64,000 nt of DNA from NCBI GenBank assembly GCA_023228995.1, contig JALOAD010000011.1:16845-80844 (forward strand), read 5' to 3'. Position 1 is the first letter of the stretch; every line of letters begins with the position of its first letter. The notes beneath the pieces were generated by a model, which saw nothing but the letters and a program-made list of their open reading frames with translations, ran no database searches and was not told where the DNA came from. This document shows, piece after piece, positions 1 through 8,288 of this stretch. This DNA comes from JALOAD01 sp023228995 [NCBI: Candidatus Muiribacterium halophilum]. Lineage in GTDB: Bacteria > Muiribacteriota > Muiribacteriia > Muiribacteriales. The position numbers and the translations under genes were made by a program.

Positions 1-628
1 TTATATCTTTAAGTTTAGTACCCGGTTCAGCAATAATTATATCTCTTAGCGATAATATACCAAGAAGACTTCCTTGAGTATCAACAACAAACTCCACATA
101 TATTGTTTCAGCATTTTTATATTTATTTCTAAGAACAGCTATAGCTTCTTCAACAGTAAGTTCTTTATTTAAGCCGACAAACTCGGTAGTCATTATACCA
201 CCGGCTGTATTTTCCTCATATTGAAGAAGTTCATCAAGATCTTTTTTTTCTTCAGGTAAAAGTTTTTCAGAAAGTCTTTCAGCAACATCTTTAGACAAAG
301 AAGCAAAAAAGTCTGCTCTATCATCAGAAGCCATAGTATTAAGAATTAAAGAAACAAGTTTTCTATCATGAATATTTTTTATTATTTCTTCTTGATTTAA
401 AAATTCAAGTTCCTCAAAAGCCTCAACTATAAAATCCTTATCTTCAGGAAGAGTTATTAGATAAACTTTATCATCGATTTCTTCAAGTTCTTCGATAATG
501 TGAGCAATATCAACTGGATAAAGTTCTTCAATAAGCTTTTTTATATCATTACTTTTTCTATTCTTTACCAGTTCAATAAACTCGATATTAAATATTTTTT
601 CTGGAAAAAACTCTTTATTTATATCCAT
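1..628 (-). CDS. mgtE: Magnesium transporter MgtE, N-terminal part (cut by window edge)
   Basis: The reverse strand from the ATG at 628 reads an open frame of about 209 codons to the window edge. Residues about 20-125 form the helical MgtE N domain. The hallmark LxYEENTAGGIMTTEF segment follows, leading into a first CBS domain (GSLLGILSLRDIIIA). In the family this cytosolic module senses Mg2+ and gates a C-terminal five-helix channel, which lies outside the window. The start overlaps the last codons of fabH by 10 bp, so the two are probably cotranscribed. The identification is firm; whether the channel domain is intact cannot be seen. Confidence 0.93.
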   Translation of the reverse strand, partial: MDINKEFFPEKIFNIEFIELVKNRKSNDIKKLIEELYPVDIAHIIEELEEIDDKVYLITLPEDKDFIVEAFEELEFLNQEEIIKNIHDRKLVSLILNTMASDDRADFFASLSKDVAERLSEKLLPEEKKDLDELLQYEENTAGGIMTTEFVGLNKELTVEEAIAVLRNKYKNAETIYVEFVVDTQGSLLGILSLRDIIIAEPGTKLKDI

Positions 629-1602
629 TTAATAAGAAGACCAGCCCATGTTAATCCACCACCAAAACCAGCAAGTATAATATAATCCCCTTGTTTTATT
701 CTATTTTGAGAAAGAGCTTCATCCAAAGCAATAGGTATTGTACCCGCAACAGTGTTTCCATATTTATCAAGATTTATAAATATATTCTCCCTTTTTATAC
801 CAGCTTTTTTTGCACCAGATTCAATTATTCTTATATTTGCCTGATGAGGTATGAGAAGTTTTATATCATCTGGAGAAAGATTATTTTTAGTTAAAAGATC
901 TGTAATCATCTGAGGAAGAGCTCTTGTTGAAAACTTAAATACATCTTTACCATTCATTTTAAAAAAATGCTCTCTATTGTTGACCGTTTCAACAGAAGCA
1001 GGTTTTCTTGAACCTCCAGCAGGCATAATAATATGTTCAGCACCAGTTCCATCAGCTCCAGCCACCCAATCTAATATACCATTCCCCTCTTCGCAAGGCT
1101 CTATAACAACAGCACCAGCTCCATCACCAAAAAGAACACATGAAGTTCTATCTTCAAAATCAAGTATTCTTGAACTAGTATCAGCTCCAACAACAAGGAT
1201 TTTATTATGACTGCCAGTCATAATAAACTGTGATGCAGTAATAAGTGAATATACAAATCCAGAACAAGCAGCATTCAAATCCCAAGCCCATGCATTGACC
1301 GCACCAATTTTACCCTGAATTATACATGCAGTTGAAGGAAAAATATTATCTGGAGTATAAGTCCCCACAATTATCATATCAAGTTCTTCAGGTTTAGTAT
1401 TTGATTTTTCAAGAGCTGAATATATTGCTTTTATAGACATATCAGATGTCGCTTCGTTTTCTGCTGCAAAATATCTTTCTTCTATACCACTTCTTGATAA
1501 AATCCATTCATTTGTAGTATCAACCATTTTTTCCAAATCAAAATTAGTTATTTTTTTCTCTGGAATATATTTTCCTGTACCAGTTATTTTTACACCAAAC
1601 AT
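619..1602 (-). CDS. fabH: 3-oxoacyl-ACP synthase III
   Basis: A 327-residue KAS III, the usual length, which starts fatty acid synthesis by condensing acetyl-CoA with malonyl-ACP. The Cys-His-Asn triad is visible: C113 in NAACSGF, H253 in LIPHQAN and N283 in YGNTVAGT. The C-terminal GFGGGLTWAG motif is also present. The ATG at 1602 is preceded by a GGGG run about 5 nt upstream. It sits between an M42 peptidase gene and mgtE, 14 bp and -10 bp away, and none of the other fab genes is nearby. Substrate preference (straight or branched primer) cannot be told from the sequence. Confidence 0.95.
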   Translation of the reverse strand: MFGVKITGTGKYIPEKKITNFDLEKMVDTTNEWILSRSGIEERYFAAENEATSDMSIKAIYSALEKSNTKPEELDMIIVGTYTPDNIFPSTACIIQGKIGAVNAWAWDLNAACSGFVYSLITASQFIMTGSHNKILVVGADTSSRILDFEDRTSCVLFGDGAGAVVIEPCEEGNGILDWVAGADGTGAEHIIMPAGGSRKPASVETVNNREHFFKMNGKDVFKFSTRALPQMITDLLTKNNLSPDDIKLLIPHQANIRIIESGAKKAGIKRENIFINLDKYGNTVAGTIPIALDEALSQNRIKQGDYIILAGFGGGLTWAGLLIKWI

Positions 1603-1616
1603 AATTACCCCTTTAA

Positions 1617-2657
1617 TTAAAATATTTTTTCAATAATCTCTGATTTCATATCCTCACAAATAACAACACCGAGCTTTTTCATACTTTCATAATCATGTTT
1701 ATTAAGAAGAGAATATGAAGAATGAATATATCTACATGGTGCTGCAATAACAGCACAAGGCATTCCATTTTTAGAAAGATGTAATTTGCCCGCATCAGTT
1801 CCACCAGCATTTCTTGGTTGTTTATACTGATACTTTATTTTTCTATTTTGTGCAATATTTTCAATTTCTTTTATAAAACCTCTATCACTAACCATTGTTC
1901 CATCCATAAGAGTAAAAGCAGGACCACCACCAAAATATGAAGTCCAATCATCTGGAGAATTACCCGGATAATCCATTGCAAAAGTACCTTCAAATATAAC
2001 AGCACAATCTGCTTCATTAGATAAAGAAACAACCTGAGCACCTCTTGTACCAACCTCTTCCTGAACAGAAGCAACAAGTAAAATTGTATAATCAGGAACT
2101 TTTTTTATTTCCTGAGCAATATGTAAAAGTACAGCACAACCTATTCTATCATCAAATGCTTTTCCAATATAAACATTATCATTATTGCTAAAAGAAGTTT
2201 CAAAAACAATCGGTGTTCCAAGACCTATACCAGCTTTTTCAATCTTTTCTTTAGTCAAACCAGTATCAATAAAAAGATCTTTTATCTCTTTTTTACCGCT
2301 TGAAGCAGCATGAGGAGGATTAACACCAATTACTCCTAGAATTTCTTTTTTTTCACCAAGAATTCTTACAAGTGTATTTGGTAAAATGTCAGCGACTATC
2401 CCACCAATTGTAATAAACTTAATAAATCCTTTATCAGAAATATAATTTACCATAAGACCAATTTCATCCATATGAGCTGCAACTATCATTTTTCTTTTTG
2501 ATTTGCCTGGAATTTCAGCATATATATTTCCAATTCTATCCCTATAAACAGACTTTACTGATTTTGTCCTTTTAAATTCTTCTGACAAATACTCACCTAA
2601 TTTTCTTTCAAAACCAGACGGTGCTGCAAATTCTGATAATTTTTTTAAATTTTTCAT
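1617..2657 (-). CDS. M42 family metallo-aminopeptidase
   Basis: A 346-residue cytosolic peptidase of the M42 (FrvX/YsdC/PepA-like) family, usually a dodecameric two-metal aminopeptidase degrading short peptides. Ligand motifs are seen: H62 in AAHMDEIG, D169 in AFDDRIG, the E200/E201 pair in VQEEVGTRGA, E223 in IFEGTFA and H312 in YIHSS. The GGTDAG segment near 286 is also conserved. An AAAGGAG ribosome site lies about 9 nt before the ATG at 2657. Only 36 bp separate it from the divergent GNAT gene. Annotation as endoglucanase, common for this family, is historical; peptidase is the better call. Confidence 0.9.
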   Translation of the reverse strand: MKNLKKLSEFAAPSGFERKLGEYLSEEFKRTKSVKSVYRDRIGNIYAEIPGKSKRKMIVAAHMDEIGLMVNYISDKGFIKFITIGGIVADILPNTLVRILGEKKEILGVIGVNPPHAASSGKKEIKDLFIDTGLTKEKIEKAGIGLGTPIVFETSFSNNDNVYIGKAFDDRIGCAVLLHIAQEIKKVPDYTILLVASVQEEVGTRGAQVVSLSNEADCAVIFEGTFAMDYPGNSPDDWTSYFGGGPAFTLMDGTMVSDRGFIKEIENIAQNRKIKYQYKQPRNAGGTDAGKLHLSKNGMPCAVIAAPCRYIHSSYSLLNKHDYESMKKLGVVICEDMKSEIIEKIF

Positions 2658-2693
2658 ATATATATTCTCCTTTAAACAGTCGAAAAATAATCT

Positions 2694-3503
2694 ATGGATA
2701 ATATAATACTTTTAAAATCAAAAGACAAAAAAAAAGTATATTCATTTTTAAAATGTCATCCACTCTCAACAATTTTTATAAAAGAAGTAATTGAAAATAA
2801 AGGATTTATTAACAATAGCGAGCAAAACCATGGAGACTTTTATGGCATTTTTAAAAACAATATAATAATTGGTATAATCGTCAAATATAACATGGGAATA
2901 TCTATAATATCAGGAACTTCTCATGCAAATGAATTAAGCGAAAATTTTGATAACACAAATTTTATTATAAAAAGAAAAACAAAAGATAAAGAAAATATAG
3001 CAAAACAAGAAACATTTATGCTATATACCAAAAAAACTATTATAACATTTAATAGTTATAGAGTTTTTATAGCCAAAACTAAAGATATAGAAGAATTACT
3101 AAAACTAAGACTCGAATTTGAAAAAGAGTATTGGAATTATAATCCTGAAAAAATAGATGAAGAAAAGTTTGAAAAATTAATTATTGAAAAAGTTTCAAAA
3201 AAAGAAGTGTTAATATATAAATTAGATAATAAAATTGCAGCAATTGGTTTCTGCGAAACTGAAAATCACAAAGTTATATTAATTGGAAGTATTTTTGTAA
3301 AAAATGAATTTAGAGGACTTGGAATAGGAAAAACTCTAACATTAGGTTTATGCGATTATATTATACAAAAAAACAAAATGCCCTGTTTAACTGTAGATAT
3401 AAACAATATCAAAGCATATAATCTATACAAAAACATTGGCTTCAAAGCAATTTCTGAAATTTATTTAGTAGAACCAAATACAAAAAAAAGTTTATTTTTA
3501 TAA
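2694..3503 (+). CDS. GNAT-family N-acetyltransferase, two-part
   Basis: A 269-residue protein. The C-terminal half (about 122-258) is a GNAT domain with the acetyl-CoA pyrophosphate loop R207-G-L-G-I-G-K and the later DINNIKAYNLYKNIGF motif. Residues 1-115 look like a degenerate partner domain, as in tandem or FR47-like acetyltransferases. The substrate is unknown. It is divergent from the M42 gene. No SD precedes the ATG at 2694, so the mRNA may have a short leader or lack one. Base composition matches its neighbours. Confidence 0.8.
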   Translation: MDNIILLKSKDKKKVYSFLKCHPLSTIFIKEVIENKGFINNSEQNHGDFYGIFKNNIIIGIIVKYNMGISIISGTSHANELSENFDNTNFIIKRKTKDKENIAKQETFMLYTKKTIITFNSYRVFIAKTKDIEELLKLRLEFEKEYWNYNPEKIDEEKFEKLIIEKVSKKEVLIYKLDNKIAAIGFCETENHKVILIGSIFVKNEFRGLGIGKTLTLGLCDYIIQKNKMPCLTVDINNIKAYNLYKNIGFKAISEIYLVEPNTKKSLFL

Positions 3504-3552
3504 ATAATTTCATCAAAGAAATATATCTTGCAACAATTACGATAACTTGTTA

Positions 3553-3656
3553 GAAATTTTTCAATTATATTAAATGTTGTAAGAGTTTCTATAAACAAAA
3601 GCAAAAAAAAAATCAAAAACGAGATCCCGGCTCAGAATAGTACCGGGATGACAAAA
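3553..3656. repeat. Dispersed repeat, copy 1: A-rich arm plus CCCGG hairpin
   Basis: The gap 3504-3752 has no gene. It contains an A-rich stretch and then a hairpin with arms ATCCCGG (3624-3630) and CCGGGAT (3643-3649) around a 12-nt loop CTCAGAATAGTA. Related copies with the same loop words occur near 17573, 23181, 44292 (inverted) and 50261 (inverted, decayed). The preceding words (GTTTCTATAAACAAAAGC and an A run) recur at 17691-17715. A partial second CCCGG word follows at 3672-3676. GC-rich stems stand out strongly in this AT-rich DNA. Confidence 0.75.
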
Positions 3657-3752
3657 CTCTCAGAATAATCCCGGTATGACATTTTTTTATATGAAATTTC
3701 CATTGAGATGACATTATCCGGTTTTCCCGTATCCCGGTTTTTCCGATGGGTT

Positions 3753-4502
3753 TCATTTCAATTTATCTAGTTTTTCTTTAATATCATTTAACTTTTTTTC
3801 AGCTTCTTTTAGTTTTTTTTCATAATAATAAACCATTGGTTTATAATAACTCTCTTTTTTATACTTATGTTCACCATATTCAAGAGAAAACCATAAGTCA
3901 TAATCATTTCTTAATTTAGCTATTTCTTTTTCTGTATTTGAAGCATCTGAACTATATTTTTCAGCTAACTCTCTATTTTTTTGTTCAGCTTCAGCCTTAT
4001 TTTCTTCAATTGCATTGTTTTTTTCAGTTTTTTTATCAGTTACAACTTTCACTTCAGCAGTTTCTTTTTTAGTACTCTGACTTTTAAGCTGTTCTTTTAA
4101 TATTGTTATTTCATAAACTTTTACAACAGCTGTATCTACATAAGAACTTTTTGGAAAATCTTTTATAAGTTTATTGTAAAAATTAACAGCTTCATCATAA
4201 TTACCTGAAAATCTAAATAAAGAACCTAGCTTATAAAGGTATAAATCTTTGGAATTTTCATTCTGAAGTTTTAAATATTTAAGAGTAAGAGAATTAAGTA
4301 ATCCTTTATCATCTAAAGAAAGAATATTGGAATCATCGTATAAAGCTTTCTCGTAATTTATAAGTGCTTGTTCTTTGTTGTTTTCTCCAAGAGCTTTCAT
4401 TGACTCAATATAAAACATTCTTGAACTTTCTTTAATATCAACCGAAAAAACATTTATTACAAGTAATAATGAAATTATACTAAGAAATAACCTCATCTTC
4501 AT
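3753..4502 (-). CDS. Exported TPR-like / coiled-coil protein
   Basis: A protein of about 249 residues with an N-terminal signal peptide (hydrophobic residues 4-16, small residues before DIKESS). A TPR-like helical region follows (ALINYEKALYD; DEAVNFYNKLIKDFPKS), then a Lys/Glu-rich coiled coil (about 135-245). A GTG at 4514 would extend it, but GTGAGG lies 6 nt before the ATG at 4502, which I take as the start. It overlaps the HAMP gene upstream by 23 bp, so translational coupling is likely. No enzymatic motif; probably a periplasmic scaffold. Function unknown. Confidence 0.7.
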   Translation of the reverse strand: MKMRLFLSIISLLLVINVFSVDIKESSRMFYIESMKALGENNKEQALINYEKALYDDSNILSLDDKGLLNSLTLKYLKLQNENSKDLYLYKLGSLFRFSGNYDEAVNFYNKLIKDFPKSSYVDTAVVKVYEITILKEQLKSQSTKKETAEVKVVTDKKTEKNNAIEENKAEAEQKNRELAEKYSSDASNTEKEIAKLRNDYDLWFSLEYGEHKYKKESYYKPMVYYYEKKLKEAEKKLNDIKEKLDKLK

Positions 4503-5136
4503 TAATATCCTCACTTATGCTTTTATTAATTACAGGATTATCTACAATTTTAAATGAATAAGTGACTTCTTTAAGCTCAGATACTATTTCTGTTAATTCA
4601 ACAATTATTTCTTCTTTTTCTTCTTTAGATATTTCATCCTGCTTAAGACTCATTGGTATTTTGTTAATAACACCTATAATTTTTTCAATAACTTCTCTAT
4701 CTTTTTTAACTACAGCTTCAAGATTATGAGTCATTTTATTAAATAGATCTGCTAAGTCTGTTAATTCATCACCTTTTCGTAATTTAATTCTAAGACCCAG
4801 GTCTCCATTAGCAATCTGTTTTGCACTTACCTCAAACCTATAAACTGGACCAGCTATTTTATGCGAGAGCATAAGAGCAAACATAGCAACAAGAATACCA
4901 AGTACCGGAAGCATTTTTAATAATGATATATTTACCTGTCTAAAAATGTCAGAAACTTCTTCAAACCTGAATTCTTCGGATGTATTTCCTACTTTATTCC
5001 ATATTGAATAATATATAGTCCATCCTACTATAGTTGAAGCTAAAAGCATTATTATCAGAACTGAAAACATATATCTAAACTGAAATCCTTTTTTTACTAA
5101 ATAAATCCTTCTTTTATATGGAGCTTTCTGATCCAT
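4480..5136 (-). CDS. Two-helix membrane protein with HAMP domain and no output domain
   Basis: A 218-residue inner-membrane protein with helices at about 23-46 and 73-93, a short extracytoplasmic segment between them, a HAMP domain (about 91-143, starting near KIAGPVYRFE) and a helical tail of about 75 residues. No kinase, MCP, cyclase or GGDEF domain follows. An ideal SD (GGAGG) precedes the ATG at 5136. The architecture resembles short HAMP proteins of deltaproteobacteria whose role is unclear. It lies between a pilin-like gene and a TPR gene, which suggests an envelope function. This is inference only. Confidence 0.75.
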   Translation of the reverse strand: MDQKAPYKRRIYLVKKGFQFRYMFSVLIIMLLASTIVGWTIYYSIWNKVGNTSEEFRFEEVSDIFRQVNISLLKMLPVLGILVAMFALMLSHKIAGPVYRFEVSAKQIANGDLGLRIKLRKGDELTDLADLFNKMTHNLEAVVKKDREVIEKIIGVINKIPMSLKQDEISKEEKEEIIVELTEIVSELKEVTYSFKIVDNPVINKSISEDINEDEVIS

Positions 5137-5151
5137 TTTTCCTCCAGCCTT

Positions 5152-5505
5152 TTAAATATCCTCTGTTTCAGGATTGTGTTTTGTACAATAAACTTGCCCC
5201 TGAGAATTAAGCATATACACTCCACTATCTGGACAAACTAGCAGCTTTTTGTCTGTATAGCCTTTTTCCATAAGCATTATTGTATCAATTTCTTTATAAG
5301 GAATAAATACATTATCACCATTTTCAAGTTTATATTGTTCTACAACTTTTTGTAGATTTTTTCTAATTGCATTACAACTAACACTTTGTATGCTATTTCT
5401 TAAAAATGTATATTGAGGTATTGCAAAAATAATAAATACAATAAGTACACTTGCTACAAATAAAAGAAAAAAGTCTGTTTTCCCCTTATATGAAGTTTTT
5501 CTCAT
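5152..5505 (-). CDS. Single-helix, pilin-like small protein
   Basis: A 117-residue protein. A short basic N-terminus (MRKTSYKGKTD) is followed by a hydrophobic helix (about 12-30), then a soluble region with ARRANGEMENTS seen in pseudopilins: KNLQKVVEQYKLENG, then CPDSG-Y and VYCTKHN near the C-terminus. This resembles minor pilins, but the canonical prepilin peptidase site (G followed by FTLIE) is absent. The gene overlaps rluD by 20 bp and its start has AAAGGA upstream. It could be an anchored pilin relative or an unrelated single-pass protein. Confidence 0.6.
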   Translation of the reverse strand: MRKTSYKGKTDFFLLFVASVLIVFIIFAIPQYTFLRNSIQSVSCNAIRKNLQKVVEQYKLENGDNVFIPYKEIDTIMLMEKGYTDKKLLVCPDSGVYMLNSQGQVYCTKHNPETEDI

Positions 5506-6406
5506 AACCTAATTCCTTTAATACATTTGTTAAATCTTCAGGCATTTTTTGAATAAATTCCATTTTTTCTCCTGTAAAAGGATGCTTAAATGCAATATAA
5601 TATGCATGAAGAAATTGACCAACAAGCCCAAAACCATTTTTATCCGGTCCATAAACATCATCGCCTACTACCGGATGACCAACATGTGCAAGATGAACCC
5701 TTATTTGATGAGTTCTCCCTGTCCTTATATTAACATCAACTAAAGAAAAACCATCAAATCTTTCAATTTCTTTATAAATTGTAATTGCTTCTTTTCCTTC
5801 AGCTTTAACACACATTTTTTTTCTATCTCTTAGACTTCTTGCAATCGGCATATTTATTATGCCTTCTTCATTTTTAAAGTTATTATAACATAAAGCACAA
5901 TATTTTTTTACCAATTTTTTTTCTTTAAACATATCAACAAACCTTTCATAAGCATCTATTGTCTTTACAAATATAACAATTCCTGAGGTATATCTGTCAA
6001 TTCTGTGAACAACTCCTGGTCTTTGAGAACTCACTGGAGCAAGCGGAACATTTCTAAATATAAGATCACTTATAACTGTAGGATCTTTAACTGATTCCGC
6101 TGGATGCACAACTATTCCTCTAGGTTTATTTATAATGTATATATAATCATCTTCATAAATACATTCAATCCCAAGATCAACTGGCAATATATTAATTTCC
6201 TCATCAGTTTCAAAATTCCAAGTAAGTTTATCACCTGAATTTATATTTTGATTTTTTTTAACAATTTCACCATTCACAAGTATTAAACCTTTTTTCAAAA
6301 GATTTTGAATTTTACTTCTAGAAATATCTTCAAAAATTTCTTCACTTAAATACTTATCAACTCTATCACCTTTACCACTATAAACTTCTTTACTTTCATA
6401 TTTCAT
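5486..6406 (-). CDS. rluD: RluD-type 23S rRNA pseudouridine synthase
   Basis: A 306-residue RluA/RluD-family enzyme that isomerises uridines in 23S rRNA. An S4 RNA-binding domain occupies about 14-75 (SRSKIQNLLKKG, VNG). The catalytic motif HRIDRYTSG contains D137, followed by GRTHQIRVHLA. The start chosen is the ATG at 6406 because it overlaps the lgt stop as ATGA and has GGGAAG upstream; a longer frame to 6475 adds non-family residues. Its position after lspA matches the Firmicutes order lspA-ylyB. Exact target uridines are not deducible; RluC or RluA would be alternatives. Confidence 0.9.
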   Translation of the reverse strand: MKYESKEVYSGKGDRVDKYLSEEIFEDISRSKIQNLLKKGLILVNGEIVKKNQNINSGDKLTWNFETDEEINILPVDLGIECIYEDDYIYIINKPRGIVVHPAESVKDPTVISDLIFRNVPLAPVSSQRPGVVHRIDRYTSGIVIFVKTIDAYERFVDMFKEKKLVKKYCALCYNNFKNEEGIINMPIARSLRDRKKMCVKAEGKEAITIYKEIERFDGFSLVDVNIRTGRTHQIRVHLAHVGHPVVGDDVYGPDKNGFGLVGQFLHAYYIAFKHPFTGEKMEFIQKMPEDLTNVLKELGYEKNFI

Positions 6407-7149
6407 TCTTTTCTTCCCATTCTCATTTTTAAAATGATTATTATAGATACAATTCCAAATATAAGGGAAATCCACTGAGAAGTCGAGAAATTCATAAAAA
6501 AACCTCGAATTTCATCTCCTCTAAAAAATTCAATTATAAATCTAAAAATTGAATAACAGAGAATATAAAATGGAAACATTACTTTTTTAAATATGTTTTT
6601 TCTTTCTAATAAAACAACAATAATAGATGTTAATATTAAAAAAACACTTTCAAAAAGTTGTACTGGTAATCTTGGTATATTATCCCCTAATACAGGAAAT
6701 ACAACTCCAAAACATGAATTTGTAACGCTACCATAACAGCAACCATTAAAAAAACATCCCAGCCTTCCTATTCCATGACTTAATGGAAGTATTGGTGCAA
6801 TAAAATCCATATAATTAAAATAATCGTATTTATTTTTGTAAACATAAAAAGCACCACCAAATATTCCACCTGTAAGACCACCTAAAAACACAAATCCAGA
6901 TCTCAATATATCAAAAGTCAAACCAGTTCTAATAATTTCTTTAAAATCAATAATAATACTCAATAATTTAGCTCCAACTATTGCCCCAATCATTATATAT
7001 AAAGCTATATCAACAACATTATCTTGTGATAATCCAAATTTTTTTCTTCTAAAAAAACCATACATTAATGCAATGACAAATGCTAATGCAAAGAAAAAAC
7101 CATAAGATCTAATTTCAAAAAAACCAAAATCAATCAACACTGGATGCAT
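6403..7149 (-). CDS. lgt: Phosphatidylglycerol-prolipoprotein diacylglyceryl transferase
   Basis: A 248-residue polytopic membrane enzyme that attaches diacylglycerol to the lipobox cysteine of prolipoproteins. The signature HGIGRLGCFFNGCCYG spans about 125-140 and includes R129; RSYG lies at 14-17. The position equivalent to E. coli His103 (FHGG) reads FLGG, with Leu89, a variation that may occur in other lineages too. It overlaps lspA by 20 bp and rluD by 4 bp, so lspA-lgt form a lipoprotein-maturation pair. Lipoprotein substrates are encoded in this window (40607, 34184). Confidence 0.93.
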   Translation of the reverse strand: MHPVLIDFGFFEIRSYGFFFALAFVIALMYGFFRRKKFGLSQDNVVDIALYIMIGAIVGAKLLSIIIDFKEIIRTGLTFDILRSGFVFLGGLTGGIFGGAFYVYKNKYDYFNYMDFIAPILPLSHGIGRLGCFFNGCCYGSVTNSCFGVVFPVLGDNIPRLPVQLFESVFLILTSIIVVLLERKNIFKKVMFPFYILCYSIFRFIIEFFRGDEIRGFFMNFSTSQWISLIFGIVSIIIILKMRMGRKE

Positions 7150-7717
7150 TTATATCCCCTTTTTGTTCTTCTTCCGAGAATATTATTTCCCAACAAAGCA
7201 TTACAATACCAATATCTATTACAACATCGGCAAAATTAAATATTGGAAAATCTATATATCGAAAGTCTAAAAAATCTATTACATATCCATATAATATTCT
7301 GTCATAAAGATTTCCACATGCTCCTCCAAGCAAAGAACCAAGTGCAACTTGTACCCATATTTTATCTGCTTGTCTTGAAAAAGCATAAAAAACAATCATA
7401 AATATTGAAATAAATGCAATTAAAATAAAAAAAGTTACTTTATTTTGTAATATTCCAAACGCAGCTCCTGCATTTCTTATATATGTAATATGAAATACAT
7501 CTTTTAAAACAGGTATTGTTTGATGAAGATCAAGTCCTGATACTACAAGATATTTTGTGAGTCTATCTAAACCAAAATAAAGTACAAATATGCCAAAAAA
7601 AACAAATCTCATATATAGTTTTTTTATATTTTTCATGAAAAATATAGGCCATATTGCTGCACTTCCTATAAGTACAGTACTTAAAAATATAACTCTCATA
7701 AGAATATTTCTTATCAT
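7130..7717 (-). CDS. lspA: Lipoprotein signal peptidase (signal peptidase II)
   Basis: A 195-residue membrane aspartyl protease that cleaves lipid-modified prolipoproteins. The catalytic dyad is D148 (YGYVIDFLDF) and D164 (FNFADV), with RNAGAAFG upstream. The ATG at 7717 overlaps the preceding stop as ATGA and has GGA words upstream. This start gives about 35 extra N-terminal residues, including an extra hydrophobic segment (about 9-27), compared with usual LspA. A start at 7636 would give normal length but has no SD. Either way the enzyme is intact. Confidence 0.92.
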   Translation of the reverse strand: MIRNILMRVIFLSTVLIGSAAIWPIFFMKNIKKLYMRFVFFGIFVLYFGLDRLTKYLVVSGLDLHQTIPVLKDVFHITYIRNAGAAFGILQNKVTFFILIAFISIFMIVFYAFSRQADKIWVQVALGSLLGGACGNLYDRILYGYVIDFLDFRYIDFPIFNFADVVIDIGIVMLCWEIIFSEEEQKGDINASSVD

Positions 7718-8283
7718 TTTCCAATTCCTTTATAATTATTAACCAAATAAACTATCTTTGAAGAATTTTCAATGCTTGAAACCCATTTTGCAGCTTCTAC
7801 AACATCTTCACCAATAGCAAATATACCATGACCTTTTACAATAACTGCTTTTTTACCAACAAGCATATCAGGAATTTTTTCAGCAACTTCTTCTGAAGCT
7901 ACGCTGTTTTTAACCGTTAAAACTTCTACACCATCTGGGAAATAAAACATTCCTTCACCGTCAATTGGTTTAACATTTTGAAGAAAATAAGAAAGTGCTA
8001 CAGAATAAGGAGCATGAGCATGAACAATTGCTTTAGCATTAGTTGCTTTATATATTGCTCTATGTACGGGGAGTTCGCATGAAGCTCTACCTGATTCGTC
8101 TGAAAAAATCGGAAGACATATAATATTTTCTTCTTTTAAAAATCCAAGTTTTGAACCTGTACTTGTAATTACAATATTATCTTCTTTTCGAGAACTTATA
8201 TTACCTGAATGGAAATTATTAAGTCCTGCTAAAAAAAGTTCATGTCCAACAGTGACAAATTCTTTATAAAAATCTATAAACAT
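7714..8283 (-). CDS. Class II aldolase/adducin-family protein, MtnB- or Ald2-like
   Basis: A 189-residue zinc lyase or dehydratase of the FucA/AraD/MtnB fold. E70 and H74 (CELPVHRAIY), H88 and H90 (VHAHAP) and H152 (KGHGIFA) fit the metal and acid/base residues, and HSGNIS near 25-30 fits the phosphate loop. It lies 5 bp after mtnA, so its substrate is probably 5-methylthioribulose-1-phosphate. It could act as a dehydratase (MtnB) or as an aldolase in the DHAP shunt (Ald2). No mtnC, mtnD or mtnE is nearby, which slightly favours the aldolase role. The sequence alone does not decide. Confidence 0.85.
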   Translation of the reverse strand: MFIDFYKEFVTVGHELFLAGLNNFHSGNISSRKEDNIVITSTGSKLGFLKEENIICLPIFSDESGRASCELPVHRAIYKATNAKAIVHAHAPYSVALSYFLQNVKPIDGEGMFYFPDGVEVLTVKNSVASEEVAEKIPDMLVGKKAVIVKGHGIFAIGEDVVEAAKWVSSIENSSKIVYLVNNYKGIGK

Positions 8284-8288
8284 ATTAT

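Noticed and set aside
977-1210. Plus-strand frame opposite fabH
   Set aside because: It is an antisense shadow of a clearly conserved enzyme.
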